Assembly: GCF_036803785.1 (NCBI RefSeq)
Contig: NZ_DAIRTR010000002.1
Span: 1-64,000, forward strand
Length of the DNA: 64,000 nt
Direction of reading: 5' to 3'
From: Pelomicrobium sp036803785
Lineage (GTDB): Bacteria > Pseudomonadota > Gammaproteobacteria > Burkholderiales > UBA6910
The translations under genes were made by a program, and so were the position numbers. How positions within the stretch are numbered: the stretch's first letter is position 1; each line of letters begins with the position of its first letter. This document shows, one piece after another, positions 44,715-53,917 of this stretch. The notes under the pieces are model-generated. The model had not been told where the DNA came from and made no database searches. It saw only the letters and a list, made by a program, of their open reading frames with translations.

Positions 44715-45745
44715 CAGGCCACGCCTTCTCCCGCGGCCTGCGGGAACAGTTCGCTCAACTTCTCGGCCGTGTGTTTGGCGGTTCCTCCCCGCACTTCGTC
44801 TACGGCGCGGCGGATGGCGTACTGGAAAGCCAGAGCGTCCGCCGATCCGTGGCTCTTTACCACGATGCCTCTCAGACCAAGAAAACTCGCGCCATTGTAC
44901 TGGCGGTGATCTACCCGTCGCTTGAAGGCATTGATTACCGGCAAAGCAACGAGCCCGATCAAGCGTCGGAACGGGTTGCGGGTGAACTCCTCGCGCAAGA
45001 AGGTAGCGAGCATCTGGGCGAGCCCTTCGGAAGTCTTGAGCGCCACATTGCCAACGAATCCGTCGCACACCACGATGTCCGTCGTTCCCTTGTAGATGTC
45101 GTCGCCCTCCACGTTGCCATAGAAGTTAAGACCGCTTAAGCGCAGGAGCTCGGCGGTCTTTTTCACGACTTCGTTGCCCTTGATTGCCTCGTGCCCGATG
45201 TTGAGCAGCCCCACCGACGGCCGGGGCTTGCCTTCCACCGTGGACACCAGCACCGAGCCCATGATGGCGAACTGCAGTAAGTGTTCCGCAGTGCAATCCA
45301 CGTTCGCCCCCAGGTCCAGCACGCAAGTGTGGCCCTTAAGCGTGGGTAGCACCGAGGCGATCGCCGGGCGCTCGATGCCCGGCAGCGTCTTTAGCACGAA
45401 ACGGGCGATCGCCATCAAGGCTCCAGTGTTTCCGGCGCTCACGCAAGCATCGGCTTCGCCGGTTTTCACCAGGTTGATGGCTAAGCGCATAGACGAGTTC
45501 TTTTTGTTCCTGAGCGCGAGGGCCGGGGGCTCGTCCATCGCCACCACTTCGGAGGCATGTTGGATGCGGCAGCGCTTCTCGGGGGTCCCGCCCAGCTTCA
45601 CCAGCTCGGTGGCGATTGCCTCCTGTAGGCCTACCAGCACCACGTTCAACTCCGGGTCCCGGCGCAAGCACTCGACAGCGGCCGGCACCGTCACATGAGG
45701 GCCGTGATCGCCCCCCATGCAATCGATGGCCACGGTTACTTTCAT
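44714..45745 (-). CDS. plsX: Phosphate acyltransferase PlsX
   Basis: A 343-residue enzyme that makes acyl-phosphate from acyl-ACP, feeding phospholipid synthesis. It shows the family start VAIDCMGGDHGP, the SAGNTGALMAIA motif, PSVGLLNIGHEAIKGN and VCDGFVGNVALKTSEG. It lies between rpmF and fabH, as in most proteobacteria, so ribosome, membrane lipid and fatty-acid genes are expressed together. Confidence 0.96.
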   Translation of the reverse strand: MKVTVAIDCMGGDHGPHVTVPAAVECLRRDPELNVVLVGLQEAIATELVKLGGTPEKRCRIQHASEVVAMDEPPALALRNKKNSSMRLAINLVKTGEADACVSAGNTGALMAIARFVLKTLPGIERPAIASVLPTLKGHTCVLDLGANVDCTAEHLLQFAIMGSVLVSTVEGKPRPSVGLLNIGHEAIKGNEVVKKTAELLRLSGLNFYGNVEGDDIYKGTTDIVVCDGFVGNVALKTSEGLAQMLATFLREEFTRNPFRRLIGLVALPVINAFKRRVDHRQYNGASFLGLRGIVVKSHGSADALAFQYAIRRAVDEVRGGTAKHTAEKLSELFPQAAGEGVA

Positions 45746-45858
45746 TCGCTCATGTCCCCCCCCGCCTTGGGACCCGGCGTCACTGCGGAAACGCCGGGCT
45801 TCTCACTCGGGCGATCCGCTTCTTACAAACACGGCGCGGCCGATAGACGCGCTGACGG

Positions 45859-46038
45859 CTATTCGCCTTTGGACTTGACCACTTTGCGACCTCGATAATG
45901 GCCGCTAGGGCTGATGTGATGCCGCAGGTGCACCTCTCCCGTCGTCGGCTCGATGGCGAGCGGGGGGGTGCTGAGGGCATCGTGGGCGCGGCGCATTCCC
46001 CGGCGCGAGGGCGACTTCTTGTTCTGCTGCACGGCCAT
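45859..46038 (-). CDS. rpmF: Ribosomal protein bL32
   Basis: A 59-residue large-subunit ribosomal protein reading MAVQQNKKSPSRRGMRRAHD at the start and ending in KVVKSKGE. The basic N-terminus with KKSPSRRGMRRAHDAL is diagnostic. It sits 12 bp after yceD and 113 bp before plsX. It lacks the CxxC...CxxC zinc ribbon found in some bL32 proteins (residues there are SPSGHYRG), as is usual in betaproteobacteria. Confidence 0.95.
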   Translation of the reverse strand: MAVQQNKKSPSRRGMRRAHDALSTPPLAIEPTTGEVHLRHHISPSGHYRGRKVVKSKGE

Positions 46039-46050
46039 GATTGCGAACTC

Positions 46051-46566
46051 CTATCGTTCGATGCTCTTTCTGTCTTTGAGAAGGGCGAGCACGGCAAACG
46101 GCCCGCCGTCGGGGGGTTCGAGATCCTGGGACACCAACCGAGGACTGCACGCGGTATCGGGGTGGACAGGGGCGAAAGGCATGGCCAACAGCAACTCGTC
46201 TTCCACCAACGCCTCCACATCCAGATTGGGATCGGCGACCCATGCCGTCCACTCCTCCGGCTCCTCCTCCACTGGACCCAGGTCACGCTCGGAGGCCACC
46301 AGCCGAAATCCGCTCTGGAGATCAACCGGCAGCTCCATCGCTTCCAGGCAGCGCTGGCACTGCACCACCAGCGTTCCGGATACGAAGAGGTGCAAAATAG
46401 GGTGGCCGTCCTGGTCGACCATTCCCTCGAGGCGATAGAAAATTTCGCCTTCCTGGGAAGCCAGGCAGTCCACGAGCCGGAGCAGGCTCGAAATGCGAAT
46501 TGTACCCCGCAGGTTGCCTCCCTCTCGCGCAAAACGGAGGGAATCAACCGTCGTTTGAATAGACAT
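46051..46566 (-). CDS. yceD: YceD/DUF177 family protein (23S rRNA accumulation protein)
   Basis: A 171-residue protein of the YceD family, which is linked to 23S rRNA accumulation and is almost always encoded before rpmF. It has the conserved QCQRCLEAM cysteine pair and the acidic DLVEALVEDELLLAMPF-like segment (here LDVEALVEDELLLAMPF). ATG 46566 was chosen; an earlier TTG adds two codons. It is the first gene of the rpmF-plsX-fab operon. The AT-rich DNA upstream (46567-46600) likely holds its promoter, shared divergently with maf. Confidence 0.9.
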   Translation of the reverse strand: MSIQTTVDSLRFAREGGNLRGTIRISSLLRLVDCLASQEGEIFYRLEGMVDQDGHPILHLFVSGTLVVQCQRCLEAMELPVDLQSGFRLVASERDLGPVEEEPEEWTAWVADPNLDVEALVEDELLLAMPFAPVHPDTACSPRLVSQDLEPPDGGPFAVLALLKDRKSIER

Positions 46567-46674
46567 AAACAAATAATGATATTATTTCGTTGAATTCGCG
46601 TCAAACTTGAAAACGGAATCCGCCGGGCGGTACGTTCACGGCCCCTGCTCTCCAATACTTCCGTTCAAGCTGTC

Positions 46675-47268
46675 TTGATCCCCCCATCGCTGCCCATCGT
46701 ACTCGCTTCCACGTCCCGCTACCGGCGCGAGCTCCTTGCCCGGCTGGGGATCCCCTTCGACGTCTTCGCCCCCCACGTGGACGAATCCGCGCTACCTGGG
46801 GAAGAGCCCGCAGCGCTGGCGCTGCGCCTGTCTCGGCTCAAGGCGCAGGCCGCACAGCGAGCCTATCCTCGAGCCTTGATCATCGGCTCCGATCAGGTAG
46901 CAGCCCTGGACGGGGCGACGCTGGGGAAACCGGGCGATTATGCCAACGCCTTCCGGCAACTCGAGCGCATGAGCGCCCGCCAGGTGGAATTCCACACCGC
47001 GGTGAGCCTGCTCAACAGCGCCACGGGAGCACTGCAGAGCGAAGCCACCATAGTCCGAGTACGCTTCCGCCCGCTGAGTGAGGAGGATATCCACGGCTAC
47101 CTGTCGAAGGAGCCGGCTTTCGACTGCGCCGGGGCTGCGCGGGTGGAGTCCCTGGGCATCGCCCTGTGCGAGCGCATCGATAGCGAGGATCCCACTGCAC
47201 TGATCGGCTTGCCGCTGATTACGCTGGTGTCTATGTTGCAGCGGGAGGGGGTTTATGTGCTCCGCTGA
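46675..47268 (+). CDS. Maf-family nucleotide pyrophosphatase
   Basis: A 197-residue Maf protein that hydrolyses non-canonical nucleotides (YceF-type m7GTP pyrophosphatase by context). Signatures are IVLASTSRYRRELLARLGIPF, VDESALPGEEPAALALRLSRLKA, IIGSDQVAALDG, LGKPGD and the closing IGLPLITLVSMLQ. The start appears to be TTG at 46675, with no clear ribosome site. It is divergent from yceD, as in E. coli-type neighbourhoods, and overlaps the next gene by 14 bp. Confidence 0.9.
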   Translation: MIPPSLPIVLASTSRYRRELLARLGIPFDVFAPHVDESALPGEEPAALALRLSRLKAQAAQRAYPRALIIGSDQVAALDGATLGKPGDYANAFRQLERMSARQVEFHTAVSLLNSATGALQSEATIVRVRFRPLSEEDIHGYLSKEPAFDCAGAARVESLGIALCERIDSEDPTALIGLPLITLVSMLQREGVYVLR

Positions 47269-47983
47269 GCGGCGTGGCCGGGGCGTACTCTATTTGGTGC
47301 CTTCTCCCCTCGGCAATACCGACCTTGACCGGATCTTGCCCGCCGGCGTGCGGCAGATCGCCGCAGGCCTCGAACATTGGATCGCCGAAGGTCCCAAGAC
47401 GCTACGGCGCTTTCTCAAGCTGAACGGCACGCGGCTGCCCTTGCAGCAGCTCAAGATCGAAGTCTTGCAGGAGAACACACCCCCCGCCGCGCTGGAGCGC
47501 CTGCTCTCGCCGCTGGAGGCGGGGCACGACGTGGGCATCGCCTCGGAAACCGGATGCCCAGCGGTGGCGGACCCGGGCGCAGCCCTGGTGCGCTTGGCCC
47601 ACCGCAGGGGCATCCGGGTGGTGCCTTTGGTGGGGCCCTCTTCCCTGCTTCTGGCACTGATGGCTTCAGGCCTCAACGGCCAGCAATTCGCCTTCCACGG
47701 CTATTTACCGGTGAAGTCCACCGAATGTCGCGCCCGGATCAAAGCCCTCGAACGCGACTCCCGGGCGCGCCGCTGCACCCAGATCGTGATGGAAACGCCC
47801 TACCGCAACGCCCGGTTGTTCACGGCACTACTAGAAGTCTGCCACGACGAGACGGAATTGTGCATCGCCGAGAATTTGACCGCCGCTGCTGAGCGGATCG
47901 AGACCCGAACCATCGCCGAGTGGAGGAAGAACCCCCTACCGCCGGGCGAAAATCCCTGTCTCTTCCTTTTCCTGGCGTCCTAG
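47255..47983 (+). CDS. Tetrapyrrole-methylase-family SAM methyltransferase (RsmI-like)
   Basis: A 242-residue protein of the RsmI-like methyltransferase family. It has LYLVPSPLGNTDLDRILP at the N-terminus, GIASETGCPAVADPGA (SAM-binding), VVPLVGPSSLLLALMASGLNGQQFAFHGYLP and MLETPYRN-like METPYRN. RsmI methylates 16S rRNA C1402, but this shorter branch next to maf and sppA has no proven substrate. The ATG overlaps maf, so the two are coupled. Confidence 0.85.
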   Translation: MCSAERRGRGVLYLVPSPLGNTDLDRILPAGVRQIAAGLEHWIAEGPKTLRRFLKLNGTRLPLQQLKIEVLQENTPPAALERLLSPLEAGHDVGIASETGCPAVADPGAALVRLAHRRGIRVVPLVGPSSLLLALMASGLNGQQFAFHGYLPVKSTECRARIKALERDSRARRCTQIVMETPYRNARLFTALLEVCHDETELCIAENLTAAAERIETRTIAEWRKNPLPPGENPCLFLFLAS

Positions 47984-47996
47984 CCGGCTTTTTTTC

Positions 47997-48944
47997 TCAG
48001 CGCGGAAGGCTAACCCCCCAGGTCCGCAAAGCGGCGCCTGTCGCAGCACCAAAACGCCGAGCCAGCCGCTCGCCCAGACCTTCCTGGGGAGTGAAATCCA
48101 CGATGTGTTCCGCTTTGATCACCTCCCGAGCCACCTCGGCGGCGCTGGCGAAGTCATCGGCCAATCCCAGCTCGATGCTGCGGGCGCCAGTCCATACCAG
48201 GCCGCTGAAAAGCTCGGGTGTCTCTTTGAGTCGCCCTGCCCTGCCCTCGCGCACCACCTCGATGAACTGGCGATGGATCTCCTCCAGCATCCTCATCGCG
48301 TGGGCCCGCTGTTCGGGGTCCATGGGAGAGAAGGGATCGAGAAAACCCTTGTTTTCTCCGGCAGCAAGCAGCCGGCGCTCAATGCCAAGCTTTTTCAGCG
48401 CCTCGCTGAAACCGAAGCCGTCGATCAGCACTCCGATGGACCCGATGATGCTCGCCTGGTTGACGAAGATCTTGTCGGCTGCCACGGCCGCGTAATAGCC
48501 GCCCGAAGCGCACACATCCTCCACCACCGCGTATAGCGGGATGTGGGGGTGGGCTTTTCTCAGGCGTTTAATCTCGTTGTAGATATAGGCCGCCTGGACC
48601 GGGCTTCCGCCGGGGCTGTTGATGCGCAGGATGACCCCGGCCGTATTCTTGTCCTTAAATGCCCGCTGCAGTCCGGACACCACGACATCGGCACTCGCCC
48701 GTTCGTCGGCAGCGATGATGCCGCGCAGTTCCACCAGGGCACTGTGCTTGCCCGGGATCGTCATGTCGGTCTTGCCGATCCAGCCGAGCACCAGGAACAA
48801 CAGGAGAAACAGATAAAGAAAGATAAGCAGCTTGAAGAAAATCCCCCAACGCCGGGCCCGGCGCTGCTCTTCGATTGCCGCCAAGGCGACTTTCTCCAGG
48901 ACCTGGCGCTCCCACCCGGGGCTCGCGTCACTGTGTTCCAGCAT
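47997..48944 (-). CDS. sppA: Signal peptide peptidase SppA (S49 family)
   Basis: A 315-residue membrane protease that degrades cleaved signal peptides. One N-terminal membrane helix (FFKLLIFLYLFLLLFLVLGWIG) anchors it. The S49 domain has RINSPGGSPVQAAYIYNEI, the catalytic serine in DVCASGGYYAAVAADKI, GSIGVLIDGFGF and the catalytic lysine in AAGENKGFLDPFSPM. The short form fits the 36K type. It is 6 bp after the Rieske gene. Confidence 0.93.
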   Translation of the reverse strand: MLEHSDASPGWERQVLEKVALAAIEEQRRARRWGIFFKLLIFLYLFLLLFLVLGWIGKTDMTIPGKHSALVELRGIIAADERASADVVVSGLQRAFKDKNTAGVILRINSPGGSPVQAAYIYNEIKRLRKAHPHIPLYAVVEDVCASGGYYAAVAADKIFVNQASIIGSIGVLIDGFGFSEALKKLGIERRLLAAGENKGFLDPFSPMDPEQRAHAMRMLEEIHRQFIEVVREGRAGRLKETPELFSGLVWTGARSIELGLADDFASAAEVAREVIKAEHIVDFTPQEGLGERLARRFGAATGAALRTWGVSLPR

Positions 48945-48950
48945 CGTTGC

Positions 48951-49304
48951 CTACTCTTGTATTTGCAGATAGAGCACTTTTCCTTCCTGCTCTTCGACAG
49001 CGACCGGCGTCAATGCTGCGCTATAGCAGGGCCCGGCGATGCATCGACCCGTCTCTGGCGCGAAGAGCGCGCCATGCATCGAGCAGACCAAGTATACCCC
49101 GGAGTCATCGAAAAAACGGCCCTCTTGCCAATCCAGCTCGACGCCCAGATGAGCGCAGCGGTTGAGGTAGGCGTAAACACGGCCGCGGTGGCGGATCGCA
49201 AAAGCGGGGAGCCGCACTCCGCCCCGTTCAACCCAGAAGCGCGCTCCCAGCCTCCCGTCTTGCAGGTCGGCGGAAGCGCAGATCAGGCGTTTGTCGCCAG
49301 CCAT
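48951..49304 (-). CDS. Rieske [2Fe-2S] ferredoxin-like protein
   Basis: A 117-residue Rieske domain with the two cluster motifs CAHLGVEL (C-x-H) and CSMHGALF (C-x2-H) and the usual spacing. Small Rieske proteins of this kind donate electrons to oxygenases or other redox enzymes, but no partner is encoded nearby. ATG 49304 lies inside the end of the HAD gene (22-bp overlap), so translation is coupled. The order rluC-HAD-Rieske-sppA is common in betaproteobacteria. Confidence 0.85.
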   Translation of the reverse strand: MAGDKRLICASADLQDGRLGARFWVERGGVRLPAFAIRHRGRVYAYLNRCAHLGVELDWQEGRFFDDSGVYLVCSMHGALFAPETGRCIAGPCYSAALTPVAVEEQEGKVLYLQIQE

Positions 49305-49945
49305 TGGTTCAGCTCGGCCACGCTCTCCACACACCCGAGGGGCTCTAGGGCCATGAGGGCTTGCTTGGGATGGGCGCCATAGGCAACCGCCAGGGCCGGT
49401 ACGCCCGCGTTGCGAGCCATTTGCAGATCATGCACAGTGTCCCCGATCATCAGGGCCCGTTGCGGCGCCAGAGCGAATTCCTCAAGGAGCTCCTGAAGCA
49501 TGGCGGGATGGGGTTTGGAGAAGCATTCGTCGGCACAGCGGGAAGCGTGGAAATAGGGCGCGAGCCCGGTGGCGCCAAGGGCCCGCGCAAGGCCCCGCCG
49601 GCTCTTTCCGGTCGCCAGGGCTAGCCAATAACCCCGAGCGTGTAGACCCTCCACCGTCTCCCGGGCGCCCGGGAACAGGGGAATGTCATGGTCGCGGGCA
49701 AGGAAGTGGAGGCGGTAACGCTCCACGAGCTCCCCATGACGCGAGGCAGGCAACTCGGGCACCAAGGCGGTCAGCGCCTCCTTCAGTCCCAAGCCGATGA
49801 TATAGCGGGCAGCCTCTTCGCTTGGCTCGGGCAGGCCCAGGTCGCGGCAGGCAGCTTGTACCGAAGCGACGATGGCCGCGGCTGAGTCCACCAGGGTCCC
49901 GTCCCAGTCGAATACCAGCAGATCGAATCGGCGGGTATCAGTCAT
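49283..49945 (-). CDS. HAD-IA family phosphatase
   Basis: A 220-residue haloacid-dehalogenase-type hydrolase. The nucleophile motif is LVFDWDGTLVDS, motif II is LALATGKS, and the metal motif is MIGDTVHDLQMARNAG. The cap domain is of the C1 type. Its nearest relatives by pattern are phosphoglycolate phosphatases, which would suit an autotroph, but the substrate cannot be decided. It overlaps rluC by 8 bp and the Rieske gene by 22 bp. Confidence 0.85.
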   Translation of the reverse strand: MTDTRRFDLLVFDWDGTLVDSAAAIVASVQAACRDLGLPEPSEEAARYIIGLGLKEALTALVPELPASRHGELVERYRLHFLARDHDIPLFPGARETVEGLHARGYWLALATGKSRRGLARALGATGLAPYFHASRCADECFSKPHPAMLQELLEEFALAPQRALMIGDTVHDLQMARNAGVPALAVAYGAHPKQALMALEPLGCVESVAELNQWLATNA

Positions 49946-50903
49946 GGGGAAGTCCCGAACTTTCCTGCGCCAGCAAGGTAAGGAAATTCCTGAGCTCCTC
50001 AGGTAGCGGCGCATCGATGATCAGGTACGCTTTAGAAGCGGGATGGTGGAACCCTACCCGAGCCGCGTGCAGGAACATGCGTTTGAGGCCCAAGCAGGCA
50101 AGCTTCCGGTTCCAGGCGAAATCCCCATATTTGTCGTCGCCGGCGATGGGATGCCCCAAGTGGGCCAGATGGACCCGGATCTGGTGAGTGCGGCCGGTCA
50201 TGAGTTGGGCCCGCAAGAGGCTTGCCTCCTCCCATGCCCGCTCCAGGATGAACCGGGTTTCGGACGCCCGCCCGCCCGGCTTCACGCTGACCCGCCGCTC
50301 CCCGGTGGCGGTCACGTATTTGTTCAAAGGCAACAGAACGCGCCGCTCCGGCCAGCGCCAATACCCTTTGGCCAGCGCCAAATAGACTTTTTCCACTTCT
50401 CCCGAGCGCAGCTGTTCATGGAGCGCGGCCAAGGCATCGCGCTTTTTCGCTAAGAGCAGTACCCCCGAAGTCTCCTTGTCCAGCCGGTGAGCCAGCTCTA
50501 GGAATCTCAGACCCGGCCGCTGCAACCGCAGGGCCTCGATGGCTCCTAGGCTTACCCCGCTGCCTCCGTGGACCGCAAGGCCGGCCGGTTTATCGATGGC
50601 GACGAGCCATTCATCCTCATACAAGGTCCGCTGCCAGAGGTCCGGTCCCCCTTGGGGCAGACGAGGCGACGGGCGCTGTCCCTGCCGCAGTGGCGGGATG
50701 CGCACCCGGTCACCGGCCTGGAGGCGGTAGCCAGGTTCCACGCGTCGGCTGTTCACCCGCACTTCACCGGTACGCAACATTCGGTAAATTAGGCTCTTCG
50801 GTACCCCCTTCAGGCGCTTAGCCAGGTAGTTATCGATGCGCTGCTCGTGGGCTGCCTCTCCCACCTCGTCCCGAAACGCCGGTCTTTTGCTTAAACTATT
50901 CAT
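49938..50903 (-). CDS. rluC: 23S rRNA pseudouridine synthase RluC
   Basis: A 321-residue RluA/RluC-family enzyme. An S4 RNA-binding domain at residues 15-75 (RIDNYLAKRLKGVPKSLIYRMLRTGEVRVN) precedes the catalytic domain with AHRLDKETSGVLLLA (catalytic Asp) and MTGRTHQIRVHLAHLGHPIAGDDKYG. It forms pseudouridines 955, 2504 and 2580 in E. coli. The start at ATG 50903 was chosen over a GTG at 50927. It is divergent from rne, the classical rluC/rne arrangement. Confidence 0.94.
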   Translation of the reverse strand: MNSLSKRPAFRDEVGEAAHEQRIDNYLAKRLKGVPKSLIYRMLRTGEVRVNSRRVEPGYRLQAGDRVRIPPLRQGQRPSPRLPQGGPDLWQRTLYEDEWLVAIDKPAGLAVHGGSGVSLGAIEALRLQRPGLRFLELAHRLDKETSGVLLLAKKRDALAALHEQLRSGEVEKVYLALAKGYWRWPERRVLLPLNKYVTATGERRVSVKPGGRASETRFILERAWEEASLLRAQLMTGRTHQIRVHLAHLGHPIAGDDKYGDFAWNRKLACLGLKRMFLHAARVGFHHPASKAYLIIDAPLPEELRNFLTLLAQESSGLPHD

Positions 50904-50927
50904 TCTGCTTATACTTATAGATTGCAC

Positions 50928-51331
50928 GCCGCGTCTGTCACGGGCGTCGATGCAGCGGGGCGGCCGCCCGATCCTGGCCAGCCCGGCTTGAGAATGCGTC
51001 CGATCACCGGCTGCGAAGGATACTGGTTAATGTCGCTCACCACGAAGACAAGTAGCGGCACGCTAAAGCACGATTGCGCGCTTGATCCACTCGGAAGCAT
51101 TCGGCGAATTCCGCAGGCCTCCTGATGTCCCGCCCCGCAGTCCGGCGTTGCGACAGCGCCTACGGCCCATCCGGATCCCGAGCCATAAGCACGAGAGCTG
51201 GCACACCCAGGACGTGAGCCGTCGACTCCTCCCTCCACCGTTCGAGACGAGCAAGGTGATCCTTCGCCCGCATATCACCCGGGCGCGCCCAGTCTTGTGC
51301 TTCCCGTGTGGCGAGCGCGGGAGACCACGCA
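50928..51331 (+). promoter_or_regulatory. rluC/rne divergent region and rne leader
   Basis: 404 bp between divergent rluC and rne. It holds AT-rich sequence near 50900-50925 (rluC side) and a long GC-rich leader before rne. In E. coli the rne 5' leader allows RNase E to cut its own message, and a similar use is possible here; no defined hairpin was fixed. Confidence 0.45.
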
Positions 51332-53917
51332 ATGAAACGCATGTTATTCAACGCGACCCAGCCAGAAGAACTCCGGGTCGCCATCGTCGATGGGCAAAAA
51401 CTTGTTGACCTCGATATCGAAACGGCGGGCAAGGAGCAACGCAAGGGTAACATCTACAAGGGTATTATCACCCGCATCGAGCCTAGTCTTGAAGCCGCCT
51501 TCGTCGACTACGGCGGTGAGCGGCATGGCTTCCTGCCCTTCAAGGAAATCGCCCGCTCTGCCCTCCCTACCGAGGGGGAAGCCCGAGGCCGGATCCAGGA
51601 CCTGCTGAAAGAAGGCCAGGAGCTGATTGTCCAGGTAGACAAAGACGAACGGGGCAGCAAAGGCGCCGCGCTCACGACCTACATCAGCCTGGCCGGCCGC
51701 TACTTGGTCCTGATGCCCAACAATCCGCGCGCCGGGGGAATCTCCCGCCGCATCGAAGGCGAGGACCGCAATGAGTTGCGAGACATCCTGGCGCAGCTGG
51801 AGATCCCGGAGGGCATGAGCGTCATCGCTCGGACGGCGGGCATTGGGCGCACGCTGGACGAGCTCAAGTGGGATCTCAACTATCTCCTGCAATTATGGAA
51901 AGCCATTGAGAATGCTGCCCAAAGCCAAGGCGGCCCCTTTCTCATCTACCAGGAGAGCAGCCTGGTGATCCGGGCCATTCGGGACTATTACCACCAGGAT
52001 ATCGGGGAAATCCTGATCGATACCGAGGAGATCTACGAGCAGGCCCGGCAGTTCATGGGACATGTGATGCCAAGTCACGTGAACCGGATCAAACTTTACC
52101 GGGACGATATCCCCCTTTTCTCCCGCTTTCAGATCGAGCACCAGATCGAAACGGCCTACGCCCGGCAGGTGGCCCTGCCTTCCGGAGGCTGCCTGGTGTT
52201 CGACCACACAGAAGCGCTAGTGGCCATCGATGTTAACTCCGCCCGTGCCACCAAGGGGCAGGATATCGAACAGACGGCCCTCATGACCAATCTGGAGGCG
52301 GCCGACGAGGTGGCCCGGCAGCTGCGGCTACGGGACGTGGGTGGTCTGGTGGTGATCGATTTCATCGACATGGAGGACCCCCGCAACCAGCGGGAAGTGG
52401 AAAACCGCCTACGGGAAGCCCTCAAGTACGATCGCGCCCGGGTCCAAATGGGAAAGATTTCCCGCTTCGGCTTGCTGGAGCTGTCGCGCCAGCGGCTCCA
52501 TCCCTCCATCGGGGACACGAGCTACGTGCCCTGCCCCCGTTGCAACGGCATCGGCCATATCCGCAGCGTAGAATCCTCGGCTTTGCACATCCTGCGCATC
52601 ATCCAGGAAGAGGCCATGAAGGAGAATACGGCCGTAATACATGCTCAAGTACCGGTCGATGTGGCCACCTTCCTGCTCAACGAGAAGCGGGTCGATATCC
52701 ACTCGATCGAAGCGCGGCTCAAAGTGGAAGTGATCTTGGTGCCCAATCCCCATCTGGAGACGCCCAAATATTCCATTAAACGGCTGCGCCACGACGAGCT
52801 CAATCGCGGAGCTCCCTTGCCACCCAGCTTCGAGCTGGTGGAAAAGCCCGCCGAGGAGGCGGAAATCCCCGCTTGGCAGGAGCCCAAGCCCGCCCGTCCG
52901 GAGGCGATGGTCAAGGGGTTCACCCCCTCTCAACCACCGCCCCCCGCCGCCAAGGAGGAAGAACCCGCGGCGCAAGCGACTGCCGTTACCGAGGCGAAAG
53001 GGCAGGGGGTCTCCCTGCTGGCCAAGGTGTTCAGGTGGTTCAAGGCGATTGGCGAGCACAAGGAAGCGGTGGCGCCCTCACCCACCGCGATGGTTCCTCC
53101 GGAGCCGGCGAGAAGTGCAGCGGAAGGCGCAACAGGAAGGCGCCGGCGTCGGCGCGGAGGGGAGGCACGCCGCGCGAGCCGCGAGGAGGCCTCCCTGGCC
53201 AAGACCACGCCCCTTCAGCCTGAAACGCGGGAGCGGGTAGCCGAGGCGCCGCGGACCAGACGGGAAGCGCATCCCGCTGTCGAGGCTCCTGCCGCTTCCC
53301 TGGAAAGCGCCGGGCCTGCCCGGGAGGGCCGCGGACCTGAAAGGGCCGAAGAGGGGGGCGGTCGGCGCCGGCGTCGGCGGCATCGGGGTGAGCGCCGGGA
53401 GGGTCATTCTGCCCGGGAGGCTGTAACCCCACTCCCGGTGCCCGCTGATGGAGCCAGGTCTGGCGTCGGAGTGGAGGCGGGCACCCATGAGCCCCAGGCA
53501 GCCGGGAGGGAGTTGGCCGGGTCACCGGCACCCGCCCGGCCTGATCCACCGAAAGAGGCGGCTGTTACTGTCGAGACAGTGACCGACTCTGCCCCGCCCA
53601 AGGGGGGCAGCCAGCCCTTCGCCCCCGTCCTAGGAGTGGAGGAAGCGGTTTCCCCACAGGCCACTTCGGCGCCACAGACGGCCCAAGCGGCAGCCGGCAC
53701 CGTGGTCCTGAAAGAACTGGGGATTACCGTGGACGCCGATCCCCTGGCGGGAAGCGGGCTGGTCCAGATTGAGACCGACCCGGAAAAAGCCGCAGCTCCC
53801 CTCTTGCCGGAGCCAGCGTTGAGCGAAGCACCACGCCGGCCTCGCCGAATCCGTCCCTCGGCCCCCGCTCTGGATGAAGGGCCCTTGGTCCAGGTGGAAA
53901 CCCGCCGCGACGCCTGA
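51332..53917 (+). CDS. rne: Ribonuclease E
   Basis: An 861-residue endoribonuclease that starts mRNA decay and processes rRNA and tRNA. The N-terminal catalytic half has the S1 domain (GNIYKGIITRIEPSLEAAFVDYG), the 5' sensor, the DNase I-like domain with metal ligands in AIDVNSARAT and VIDFIDMED, and the zinc-link CPRCNGIG. From about residue 500 the protein is disordered, with arginine-rich RNA-binding patches near 610 (GRRRRRRGGEARRASR) and 680 (GGRRRRRRHRGERRE), and Ala/Pro-rich segments for degradosome contacts. The start follows ggagaccacgca. Confidence 0.95.
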   Translation: MKRMLFNATQPEELRVAIVDGQKLVDLDIETAGKEQRKGNIYKGIITRIEPSLEAAFVDYGGERHGFLPFKEIARSALPTEGEARGRIQDLLKEGQELIVQVDKDERGSKGAALTTYISLAGRYLVLMPNNPRAGGISRRIEGEDRNELRDILAQLEIPEGMSVIARTAGIGRTLDELKWDLNYLLQLWKAIENAAQSQGGPFLIYQESSLVIRAIRDYYHQDIGEILIDTEEIYEQARQFMGHVMPSHVNRIKLYRDDIPLFSRFQIEHQIETAYARQVALPSGGCLVFDHTEALVAIDVNSARATKGQDIEQTALMTNLEAADEVARQLRLRDVGGLVVIDFIDMEDPRNQREVENRLREALKYDRARVQMGKISRFGLLELSRQRLHPSIGDTSYVPCPRCNGIGHIRSVESSALHILRIIQEEAMKENTAVIHAQVPVDVATFLLNEKRVDIHSIEARLKVEVILVPNPHLETPKYSIKRLRHDELNRGAPLPPSFELVEKPAEEAEIPAWQEPKPARPEAMVKGFTPSQPPPPAAKEEEPAAQATAVTEAKGQGVSLLAKVFRWFKAIGEHKEAVAPSPTAMVPPEPARSAAEGATGRRRRRRGGEARRASREEASLAKTTPLQPETRERVAEAPRTRREAHPAVEAPAASLESAGPAREGRGPERAEEGGGRRRRRRHRGERREGHSAREAVTPLPVPADGARSGVGVEAGTHEPQAAGRELAGSPAPARPDPPKEAAVTVETVTDSAPPKGGSQPFAPVLGVEEAVSPQATSAPQTAQAAAGTVVLKELGITVDADPLAGSGLVQIETDPEKAAAPLLPEPALSEAPRRPRRIRPSAPALDEGPLVQVETRRDA

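Noticed and set aside
43755..45068. 437-codon version of fabH
   Set aside because: The extra N-terminal 118 codons lie within plsX out of frame; the ATG at 44714 gives the standard FabH start and a normal ATGA overlap.
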